This document shows, piece by piece, positions 1-7,004 of a stretch of DNA of 64,000 nucleotides. Within the stretch, counting starts at the first letter, position 1, and the number at the start of each line of letters is the position of its first letter. Both the position numbers and the translations under genes were made by a program. The stretch is from an uncultured Pelagibacteraceae bacterium (lineage in GTDB: Bacteria; Pseudomonadota; Alphaproteobacteria; Pelagibacterales; Pelagibacteraceae). The notes below the pieces were generated by a model. It did no database searches. It was not told the origin of the DNA and was given only the letters and a program-made list of their open reading frames with translations. The stretch lies in NCBI GenBank assembly GCA_902545405.1, contig CACCFT010000001.1, positions 62,001 to 126,000 on the forward strand, given 5' to 3'.

Positions 1-1089
1 AGCTGGGGTACCGAAACAACATCTGATAGATTTTCTGAAGATTTAAAAATTATAGCTTTAGATAATAAAAAAATTTTTTCTGTAGAGATTGAGGATAGCA
101 CAGATTATTACGCAAGAGATATGATATATTTTTTTGGAGCAAATTTAAAAACTGTCTCAAATGGAAAAACATTAATTATGAAATCCAAAGAAGTAGTATC
201 TGATGATGGTGATTTAATAAGAAAAAATACAAAAATGAGGTTATCAATTACTAATGGCACTTATAATGGAGAATTCGATATTATATGGAAAGATGGATCA
301 GCAAAAAGATTTAAAACAATTGATGCGGTATGTTCAGGCACCGATAGACTATTAGCATATATAAATGAAGAAAAAGAAATAGATCCACTTCCAAAAATTA
401 AAGATGAGGAAATAGTACCTGCATCTTCAGGTACAGGTTTTTTTGTTTCAAAAAAGAGTCATATCATAACAAATTTTCATGTGATTGATAGTTGCTCGAA
501 AGTAAAAGCAGTAACTAAAGGCAATGAATATGATACAGAAATTTTAGCTGTAGATAAAGTAAATGATCTTGCAATTTTAAAAACAAATTTTGTGCCAAAA
601 AAAGTTTTTTCAATTTCTGATGAAGATGGTCAACTTTTAGAAGAAGTGATTGTAGCAGGATATCCTTTGGGAAAAAAAATTAGCGCGTCAATTAAAGCCA
701 CTAGCGGAACAGTAACAGCTTTAGCTGGTTTAGGAGATAATTATGCAGAATTCCAAACAGATGCTGCGTTAAACTCAGGTAACAGTGGAGGACCTATAAT
801 AAATGAGTATGGAAATGTTATAGGGGTCGCTGTTTCAAAAATTCAGCAAGAGGGAGTTGAAAGTTTCAATTTTGGAATTAAATCATCAGTCTTAAAAATA
901 TTTGCAAACGCAAATGGTTTGAAATTCTTCCCACCAAATAACAGGGAAATGAAAAAAAAAGATTTAGGATCACTTATAACTGAAGCAACAATATATTTAG
1001 ATTGTTGGATGACAGGTAAAGAAATAAAAAGACTAATCTCACAAAATCAAAAATCTCAGAAAGCTTTTTATAGTAAGTTTATTAATTAG
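1..1089 (+). CDS. Trypsin-like serine protease (HtrA/DegP-type catalytic domain), 5' truncated
   Basis: The frame is open from base 1, so the gene begins before the window; the ATG at 121 is internal. Counting from that ATG, the protein shows the chymotrypsin-fold triad: His120 in TNFHV, Asp149 in NDLAIL and Ser222 in NSGNSGGPI. The GTGFFVS strand before the His is typical of S1C proteases. No PDZ domain follows; only about 60 residues remain after the catalytic domain, with a Lys-rich tail. About 140 residues before the protease domain match nothing I recognise. Likely exported and involved in protein quality control or processing, but the signal peptide, if any, lies outside the window. The family call is secure; the role is inferred. 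Confidence 0.85.
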   Translation, partial: SWGTETTSDRFSEDLKIIALDNKKIFSVEIEDSTDYYARDMIYFFGANLKTVSNGKTLIMKSKEVVSDDGDLIRKNTKMRLSITNGTYNGEFDIIWKDGSAKRFKTIDAVCSGTDRLLAYINEEKEIDPLPKIKDEEIVPASSGTGFFVSKKSHIITNFHVIDSCSKVKAVTKGNEYDTEILAVDKVNDLAILKTNFVPKKVFSISDEDGQLLEEVIVAGYPLGKKISASIKATSGTVTALAGLGDNYAEFQTDAALNSGNSGGPIINEYGNVIGVAVSKIQQEGVESFNFGIKSSVLKIFANANGLKFFPPNNREMKKKDLGSLITEATIYLDCWMTGKEIKRLISQNQKSQKAFYSKFIN

Positions 1090-1214
1090 ACGCGGGACAA
1101 AGCTTAATTTTTACCTTTAAAAAAGGATCACAATCTGATCACACTCAGGTTGGAAATTACATAAATCTTGTTTGCATCAAAAAATAAAAGTAGTATAAAC
1201 CAACAATTATTTAC

Positions 1215-1260
1215 GGCGGGGTAGCTCAGTTGGTTAGAGCGCGGGACTCATAAGCCCGAG
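1215..1260 (+). pseudogene. Truncated tRNA-Met (CAT), 5' half only
   Basis: The acceptor 5' strand GGCGGGG (1215-1221), the D arm with GCTC/GAGC, and an anticodon loop CTCATAA (anticodon CAT) followed by GCCCG are clear. After that the sequence loses all tRNA character: there is no T-arm with a TTCRA loop, no CCCCGCC strand to pair with the acceptor, and no CCA. The 3' end of dctM (stop at 1277-1279, minus strand) follows within 20 bases. It is either a remnant left by a rearrangement or a junction error in the assembly. Confidence 0.75.
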
Positions 1261-1276
1261 TTCAGCTTTTCTCCCC

Positions 1277-2542
1277 TTATAATTTCCCAGGTAACCAAGT
1301 TGAGAATATTGGAAATAGAATCATTAGTATTCCATAAATTATTCCAACAATTGTAAATAGAGGAACTTCTTTGAAAGCTTTGGCTGGATTTTCTTTGATC
1401 ACACCTGCAGCTGTATAAATACCAACACATACGGGGGGTGTTATCATTCCTATTCCTGCAAAGGCTACGAACACTACATAAAGATGAAGTAAACTTTGAT
1501 TGAACGATAATGTGATTGCTGCAAAAATTGGAACAGTTAAATAAAAAACAGGAACAATTTCAATAAATGTTCCAAGAATTAAGCAAATTGCTCCTAGCAT
1601 TATCCAGAACAGATTTACGCTAACACCTTTGTCTGTGAAGAATGTAATAATTTTTTGAGGAGCCTGAGTGTATGTTAAAACGACACTTAAGAATGTTGCA
1701 GTTGCTATAATTGCGAAAATTACAGCTGTTATGATTGCAGTTTCCCTTAAACAGCTCATCAAAGATGAAAAAGTAAGTTCACGGTAAATTAAAAATCCAA
1801 TTAGAACTGCATATACTCCTGCAACAGCTGCAGATTCAGACGGAGTTAGTATACCAGCATAAATTCCACCCAAAATTATAACTGGAGTGATCAATGCGGG
1901 TAATGCAGCGATGAAAGAACTTACTCTTTCCTTAAAAGATGCCTTCTCATCTGTTCTAATATGCCTGCATTTAAACAAAACTAGAAGGACCATCAAAACA
2001 AGCAGAACTAGGCCTGGAATAACTCCAGCAGCAAAAGTTTTAGAGACTGGAACATTAGTGAGAGCACTAAATAGTATTGCTGCATTGGAAGGAGGTATCA
2101 ATGCCTCTAAAAGTGCAGCAGAAGCAGCTAGCACGACTACAAATGGGGTCGGATAACCTTGTTCAATCATCTTTGGCATCATAATTGTTCCAACTGCAGT
2201 GATTGCTGCAAGTATTGAACCACAAAAAGCTGCAAAGAATCCCATTGCAATAACCATCGCAACTCCTAATCCACCAGGCCAATGACCAACTAGTGTTGTT
2301 GTAAACTTAACTAATCTTGATGCTGCTCCACCTTTTAACATAGCCATACCAGTAAATATGAATAATGGAACGGCAATAAGAACATGTTTAGTTAATGCAC
2401 CAAATGAAACTTGAATAAGTACTGACCAAGGTAAATTTAATCCTGCAATTGCAGCTAACGAACTTCCTAAACCAAAAACTAAAAAAATCGGAACTGAGAT
2501 GACTAAAGTTATAAGAGAAATAATAAAAGCTAATCCAAACAT
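1277..2542 (-). CDS. dctM: TRAP transporter large permease DctM
   Basis: 421 aa, the usual size of the 12-helix DctM subunit, which forms the Na+-driven transport path of tripartite ATP-independent periplasmic importers. The sequence is a near-continuous run of hydrophobic helices, with conserved family patches such as ALLEALIPPSNAAILF in the middle and FAGIGMITPPVCVGIYTAAG near the C-terminus. It is the last gene of a dctP-dctQ-dctM operon; dctQ ends directly before its start. The substrate cannot be read from the permease. Its 3' end abuts the truncated tRNA-Met. Confidence 0.93.
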   Translation of the reverse strand: MFGLAFIISLITLVISVPIFLVFGLGSSLAAIAGLNLPWSVLIQVSFGALTKHVLIAVPLFIFTGMAMLKGGAASRLVKFTTTLVGHWPGGLGVAMVIAMGFFAAFCGSILAAITAVGTIMMPKMIEQGYPTPFVVVLAASAALLEALIPPSNAAILFSALTNVPVSKTFAAGVIPGLVLLVLMVLLVLFKCRHIRTDEKASFKERVSSFIAALPALITPVIILGGIYAGILTPSESAAVAGVYAVLIGFLIYRELTFSSLMSCLRETAIITAVIFAIIATATFLSVVLTYTQAPQKIITFFTDKGVSVNLFWIMLGAICLILGTFIEIVPVFYLTVPIFAAITLSFNQSLLHLYVVFVAFAGIGMITPPVCVGIYTAAGVIKENPAKAFKEVPLFTIVGIIYGILMILFPIFSTWLPGKL

Positions 2543-3037
2543 TTATTCTTTTCCTGAAAGTTTTTTTAGATTATCTAAAATAAGTTCTAATGAGGTTAAT
2601 GCTAAAATTAAAAAACCAACTGGAAATGCTAAAAACATCCACCAGATAGGAATGTTAATTTCTAATTCCATCATCTGTCCTAAATTGTAATACATTTTTG
2701 TTGCATCAACTCCTGCTTTAAAGAAGACACATGCAGAAATTAAAGCTATCAAATTTACAATTGTTCCAATAATATTTTTTGATTTTTCAGATAAATAATG
2801 ACTTAAAAAATCTACTTTAATATGCTGTCCCTGTTTAAGTAATGGACCAAGTAATGGAAAAACCAACCAACTTACCATTACGGGTGGTAATTCAATAAAC
2901 CATGCAAATCCAGTTCCAGTGATAAATCTTGTTGTGGCGCTCAAAGCTAAAGCTGCCACCATTAAAAAGATAATGAACATTGCGAGCGAAATTGCAGCTT
3001 TTGCTAGCAAATTATTAATAGCTCGCAATGCTCTCAT
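2543..3037 (-). CDS. dctQ: TRAP transporter small permease DctQ
   Basis: 164 aa with four predicted membrane helices (about residues 12-35, 50-68, 88-108 and 131-152), the DctQ layout. The segment PVMVSWLVFPLLGPLLKQGQ around helix 2, with a Trp in the membrane and a following HIKVDFL, is typical of the family. DctQ pairs with DctM in the inner membrane and helps dock the binding protein. It is followed immediately by dctM and preceded by dctP 28 bases upstream, so all three are probably one transcript. Confidence 0.9.
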   Translation of the reverse strand: MRALRAINNLLAKAAISLAMFIIFLMVAALALSATTRFITGTGFAWFIELPPVMVSWLVFPLLGPLLKQGQHIKVDFLSHYLSEKSKNIIGTIVNLIALISACVFFKAGVDATKMYYNLGQMMELEINIPIWWMFLAFPVGFLILALTSLELILDNLKKLSGKE

Positions 3038-3065
3038 AATCTTTATAGAAAAAGTTTAACTTCTT

Positions 3066-4082
3066 CTAATTGCTGTTAGCATATGCTTGTGCCGCCTCTA
3101 AGGCGTCAGCATCAATCATTTTAGCCATAGCTGGCATTACTTTGTCTTTCATAAGCTTGTCAAACTTAGCTTTTTCAGCTCCTGAAAGTGTAGTAACAAC
3201 CCCTCCTCTTTCTTGGAATTTCTTAAGAGTGCTTTCCCCAGTATCCATAATTAAGTCAGTTGATCTTTTTCCTATTTCCTTACCAACATCCATTATGATT
3301 TTTTGTAAGTCTGGAGATAAACTATTAAACCAAGTAGAATTAGCCATAATGTATGCGTCCGCATAGTATTGATAAGGCTTTTGAGCGTATTTTAAAAACT
3401 CCCACCAGCTATATGCCTCAATACTTCCTGGAGGACTATTAATAGTATCAATCATTCCAGTTTGTAATGAAGTATAAACTTCACCAGTAGGCAAAGATAC
3501 TCTGTTTGCACCTAAAGCATCCCACATAGGCTCTTCACTTTTTAAAAGTCTTCTAGCCTTAAGACCTTTCATAGCATCAATACCCGTTAACTCTTTCGCA
3601 CTTGAAAAAGTCATTACAGGCCCAACCGGGTTATACATTACTAATGTTGAATTAGTTTTTTTTGTTAATTCACCCCAAATTTCTTTTCCTTTAGGTGAGT
3701 TTTGAAAAAAACCTCTCTGTTGTTCCCAGGAATTAAATAGTCCTGGAAAAGAGGCAACGTTAAAGTTTTTGTTAATTGGTGGAAAGCTAACAACTCCCAC
3801 TATTCCTCCAAGTTCAACTGCACCTGAAGTAACAGCTCCCATTACTTCTCTTATTCCAAATAACTGTTTGGATGGATAAACTTCAATTTTTAGTTTACCT
3901 TTTGCTCTTTTGTTAACCTCATCAGCGAAAATTTGTGCATGTTTTGCACTATGATGTTTTGGACTCCAATGAACTGACAGACGTCCAATTATTTCTGAAA
4001 ATGCTGCTGTTGAAGATAAAACAAAAGAAAAAATAAATATTAGGCTAACACAAGCCTTATACATTGTTTTAAATTTATTCAT
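3066..4082 (-). CDS. dctP: TRAP transporter substrate-binding protein DctP
   Basis: 338 aa. Residues 1-29 form a Sec signal peptide (basic start, hydrophobic core, cleavage near AFS/E), so the mature protein is periplasmic. The DctP fold is supported by the LKIEVYPSKQLFG strand, the GLKARRL segment carrying the ligand-binding Arg (about R177) that salt-bridges a carboxylate in this family, and LPTGEVYTSLQTGMIDTINS. A strong Shine-Dalgarno (AGAGAGGA) sits 5 bases upstream of the ATG, consistent with high expression of the binding protein. The family usually binds organic acids; I cannot name this ligand. Confidence 0.92.
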   Translation of the reverse strand: MNKFKTMYKACVSLIFIFSFVLSSTAAFSEIIGRLSVHWSPKHHSAKHAQIFADEVNKRAKGKLKIEVYPSKQLFGIREVMGAVTSGAVELGGIVGVVSFPPINKNFNVASFPGLFNSWEQQRGFFQNSPKGKEIWGELTKKTNSTLVMYNPVGPVMTFSSAKELTGIDAMKGLKARRLLKSEEPMWDALGANRVSLPTGEVYTSLQTGMIDTINSPPGSIEAYSWWEFLKYAQKPYQYYADAYIMANSTWFNSLSPDLQKIIMDVGKEIGKRSTDLIMDTGESTLKKFQERGGVVTTLSGAEKAKFDKLMKDKVMPAMAKMIDADALEAAQAYANSN

Positions 4083-4179
4083 TTTTCCTCTCTTTTTTTA
4101 AATATTATCTTATTAGTTGCACATATTTTAACAATGCAAATTTTGTATTTTTTAATAATATAAAATAATCAAATTTATT

Positions 4180-4698
4180 ATGAAACAAAAAGGTTTCACA
4201 TTGATTGAACTCCTAGTCGTAGTTGCAATCATCGGAATACTTGCAGCAGTAGGTGTTGTTGCTTACAGTGGTTATACTTCTAGCGCTAAAAAACAAGCAG
4301 CAAAATCCAATGCCACAAGTCTTTGTAAAGCTGTAAAAGCAGAAATGACAAGAGCAGCTCTTACAGGTTCAGGAACAAAGATTTTTAATGATGCGTATAC
4401 ATTCACTGGTTCTTTTACAAGGGAAGAGAACGCTATAGCATCAGCAATAGCAAATGGTTATAAGGATGTTTTTAAAAGCCCTTATGGACCACAATCTATG
4501 CCAAATAATCCAAGCGCTACAACCTCTTTAGGAGTGTTTGTAGGCAATGGAACGTCAGATCATTTGAACAAAAATTTTGCTGGGATAAATTTAACTACTG
4601 GAGGAAATTCTAATAAAACAACAATTAATACTTGTACCAATCAAGATGATTGTGCAAATAATATTTTTACATGCGTGATAAACTTCGCAGATTATTGA
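4180..4698 (+). CDS. Type IV prepilin-like protein (first of a tandem pair)
   Basis: 172 aa. The N-terminus is a class III prepilin signal: short basic leader MKQKG, then FTLIELLVVVAIIGILAAVG with the essential Glu5 of the mature protein. The prepilin peptidase would cut after Gly5 and the Phe be N-methylated. The rest is a globular head of about 140 residues with four Cys, two in the C-terminal CTNQDDC segment that could form a disulfide D-region. No assembly ATPase, secretin or peptidase gene is nearby, so the machinery must be elsewhere. It could serve as a major pilin, minor pilin or pseudopilin; the sequence does not decide. Confidence 0.85.
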   Translation: MKQKGFTLIELLVVVAIIGILAAVGVVAYSGYTSSAKKQAAKSNATSLCKAVKAEMTRAALTGSGTKIFNDAYTFTGSFTREENAIASAIANGYKDVFKSPYGPQSMPNNPSATTSLGVFVGNGTSDHLNKNFAGINLTTGGNSNKTTINTCTNQDDCANNIFTCVINFADY

Positions 4699-5249
4699 TT
4701 TATCAGAAAGGTTTCACTTTAATTGAGCTTTTAGTTGTAGTGGCAATAATTGGTATCTTAGCTGCAGTAGGTGTTGTTGCTTACAGTGGTTATACTAAAG
4801 GAGCAAAGCTAAAGGCTGCAAAACAAAATTTAAAGACAATTTCAAAATGGTTAGCTGCAGAGTCAACAAAAGTTTGTTCCGCTCAACAAGGTAGAGCAAA
4901 AAATGGTATGTATTTAAACAATGATGATAGTAACTTTAGATACTTTATGAAATGTACTGATGACGGGACTGCATTAGCATATGCGGCAAGTCATTATTTT
5001 TACAATAATAATAAATTTAAAAATCCATATGATGGTAGTAATGCAGTTCCAACAAATGCTATTTCTTCTTCTTTTCATATTTCTAGAGGCGGTTTAAGCA
5101 CATTAAATTCTTCTTATATGAAAAAGGGAGAAATATATTTCATGAATTTAGGTGGTGAAAATAGTTCAGTTATAATTTCTAATATTGGAGATAAAGATGG
5201 AAATGATAAAAATGAATGGGTAATTATAGACTCACCTATTAATTACTAG
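4695..5249 (+). CDS. Type IV prepilin-like protein (second of a tandem pair)
   Basis: The mature N-terminal helix is identical over 29 residues (GFTLIELLVV to YSGYT) to that of the preceding gene, but the head domain differs. I prefer a TTG start at 4695, overlapping the TGA stop of the first pilin as TTGA: it gives a 6-residue leader MIYQKG like the neighbour. The alternative ATG at 4671 gives an unusual 14-residue leader and a 28-base overlap. The head has two Cys (KVCS, MKCTDDG) and an N/G-rich C-terminus. Probably translationally coupled to the first pilin and part of the same fibre or pseudopilus. Confidence 0.82.
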   Translation: MIYQKGFTLIELLVVVAIIGILAAVGVVAYSGYTKGAKLKAAKQNLKTISKWLAAESTKVCSAQQGRAKNGMYLNNDDSNFRYFMKCTDDGTALAYAASHYFYNNNKFKNPYDGSNAVPTNAISSSFHISRGGLSTLNSSYMKKGEIYFMNLGGENSSVIISNIGDKDGNDKNEWVIIDSPINY

Positions 5250-5271
5250 TAATATAAAAAATTGAGATTAA

Positions 5272-5574
5272 ATGTTAAAGTTATCTTTATTTATTGCAGC
5301 AATTATATTTGCGGTTTTAACTTGGGCTACGGCTAATGTTTGTAGTTACAATTATGTTTTAGAAAAAAAATCTAATATTATTGAAGAATTAAGTAAAGAG
5401 ATAGATATTTCACTTGGTAATACTAAGATATATTATTTTAGAGAATTAAATTGTCAAACAGCAGATATGAGCGTTGATACAAAAAGAATGCTAAAGAATA
5501 TTGAAGTGATTACAGTTATGGTTTATCAATATTTTACAACTGATATAACTGGAAAACCTTTAAGCAAGACATAA
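5272..5574 (+). CDS. Small protein with N-terminal membrane segment, unknown function
   Basis: 100 aa. Residues 1-22 are a hydrophobic segment (signal peptide or anchor) ending around TATANVC. The remainder is hydrophilic, with Cys at about 24 and 61, and a predicted helix-rich middle. I recognise no family. It follows the second pilin by 22 bases and precedes the HIT gene by 7, so it may belong to the pilin transcript and could be a pilin accessory protein; that is only suggested by position. Confidence 0.65.
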   Translation: MLKLSLFIAAIIFAVLTWATANVCSYNYVLEKKSNIIEELSKEIDISLGNTKIYYFRELNCQTADMSVDTKRMLKNIEVITVMVYQYFTTDITGKPLSKT

Positions 5575-5581
5575 AAATTTT

Positions 5582-5947
5582 ATGAAATATGATGAAAATA
5601 ATATATTTGCGAAAATTTTAAGAGGGGAAATACCTTGCAAAAAAATATATGAAGATGATTTTGTTCTATCTTTTTTTGATATAAACCAACAAAAAAAAAT
5701 TCATGCATTAGTTATTCCAAAAGGTAAATATATAGATTTGGATGATTTCAATATAAATGCCTCTCAGGAAGAAATAATTGGTTTTATGAAAGGCATAACA
5801 TTAGTATCTAAAAAATTAGGCATTTCTTCGAATGGTGGAAATGGATATAGGGCTATTATAAATGTTGGTGAAAATGGAGGACAGGAGGTTCCACATTTAC
5901 ATTTTCATTTATTTGGTGGAGAAAAAGTCGGAAAAATAGTTTCGTGA
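5582..5947 (+). CDS. HIT (histidine triad) family protein
   Basis: 121 aa, standard for HINT-type nucleotide phosphoramidases. The triad HLHFHLF is at H105, H107 and H109, with the upstream FDINQQKKIHALVIPK strand typical of the fold. These enzymes hydrolyse adenosine 5'-monophosphoramidate-like substrates in the cytosol; the physiological substrate is unclear. Its TGA stop overlaps the GTG start of the next gene (GTGA), suggesting translational coupling. Confidence 0.92.
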   Translation: MKYDENNIFAKILRGEIPCKKIYEDDFVLSFFDINQQKKIHALVIPKGKYIDLDDFNINASQEEIIGFMKGITLVSKKLGISSNGGNGYRAIINVGENGGQEVPHLHFHLFGGEKVGKIVS

Positions 5948-6453
5948 TCACAAAAGTTGACAGGAACTACTTAGAAATTAATTCAGTAAATCAAATTAAA
6001 TTTTCTTCTAAGCCAAAAAAAAATTGTAAAATAGAAATTAAAACTCCACCGGATTTTCAAATAAATAAATTTTTTTATAAACAAATTGGAAAAAAATATA
6101 GGTGGATCGATAGGTTGGTTTGGGATGACCTGAAATGGATGGATTATATAAGCAATCCAAACCTAGAAACCTATATAATGACTGAAAATACTGAATTAAT
6201 TGGTTTCTTTGAACTTTTATTTCATCCTGAAACATTAAAATGTGAAATAGCGTACTTTGGTATAATGGATAAGTTTATAGGAAAAAAGTATGGGGGATAT
6301 TTGTTATCTGAAGCTTTAAAATTAGGTTTTAGAAAAAATACAAGTAAAGTATGGCTTCACACGTGTTCTTTAGATCACAAACACGCTTTAAAAAATTATT
6401 TAGGTAGAGGAATGAAAATATTTAAGTCTGAGACAATTAACTTAGAAAATTAA
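5944..6453 (+). CDS. GNAT-family N-acetyltransferase
   Basis: 169 aa, starting at GTG 5944 inside the stop of the HIT gene. The core ELIGFFELLFHPETLKCEIAYFGI is the beta-4 strand region, and KFIGKKYGGYLLSEALKLGF is the acetyl-CoA pyrophosphate loop plus helix (Q/R-x-x-G-x-G/A pattern, here KYGGYL). TCSLDHKHALKNYLGRGMKIF matches the closing C-terminal motif. The acceptor substrate cannot be predicted. The gene converges on lolA and overlaps its end by 4 bases. Confidence 0.85.
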   Translation: MITKVDRNYLEINSVNQIKFSSKPKKNCKIEIKTPPDFQINKFFYKQIGKKYRWIDRLVWDDLKWMDYISNPNLETYIMTENTELIGFFELLFHPETLKCEIAYFGIMDKFIGKKYGGYLLSEALKLGFRKNTSKVWLHTCSLDHKHALKNYLGRGMKIFKSETINLEN

Positions 6454-7004
6454 TTAGTATATTTTTGAATTTTAAAAATATTTTCATCAATCATTACATT
6501 TGTGGAAACTTCTGATAACTTAGTCTCTACTTGATTCTGATAAACATCTTTTGTAGTCCAGCCGATAATATCGTAATTTATTTTATCAAAAAAAATAGTT
6601 ACTAAACTATCGCCGTGTGTAATTTTTAAAAAAAAATTTTCATCACTCTCCTCTATGATATTAACTTGACTAAGTTTTTGGAGTAGAAATGATTTATCTA
6701 ATATCAAATTAAGTGGTGTATTTTCTAAACTATATCTCAAATAATTTTTAATACTCTTGCTATTTATTAGCAAAGAATTACCATTTGAAACCAGTATTTT
6801 TTCATAAATGTCATCGTATTTACAAAATATCTTTTTTGGATATGAAACCTTACATTCTCCCCTCTCAATTTTATTATCTATTTTTTGAGTAAATTTAAAT
6901 TTAATATTATATGTTTTTTCCAATCTAATTTTTATCTGTTCTTTGGTATTTGCATATAAACTAGTTTGAAAAAGAAAAAAAAAAAATATGATTAAAAATT
7001 TCAC
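6450..7004 (-). CDS. lolA: Outer-membrane lipoprotein carrier protein LolA
   Basis: 184 aa with a Sec signal peptide (residues 1-18, cut near LYA/N). The mature protein has the LolA half-barrel layout: KIRLEKTYNIKFKFTQ at the N-terminus, the GECKVSYPKKIFCKY strand pair, and DIIGWTTKDVYQNQVETKLS near the end. LolA shuttles lipoproteins through the periplasm from LolCDE to the outer membrane. It overlaps the 3' end of ftsK by 4 bases; the ftsK-lolA order is common in proteobacteria and supports the assignment of this divergent sequence. Confidence 0.85.
   Translation of the reverse strand: MKFLIIFFFFLFQTSLYANTKEQIKIRLEKTYNIKFKFTQKIDNKIERGECKVSYPKKIFCKYDDIYEKILVSNGNSLLINSKSIKNYLRYSLENTPLNLILDKSFLLQKLSQVNIIEESDENFFLKITHGDSLVTIFFDKINYDIIGWTTKDVYQNQVETKLSEVSTNVMIDENIFKIQKYTN

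Noticed and set aside
1277..4082. TRAP operon as an integrated genomic island using tRNA-Met as attachment site
   Set aside because: No integrase, no direct repeats at the ends and no 3' tRNA half beyond dctP. The broken tRNA is reported as an open finding instead.
6945..7000. Run of A (6978-6988 region) at the lolA start as a possible frameshift
   Set aside because: The lolA frame gives a proper signal peptide across the homopolymer, so the sequence is consistent.
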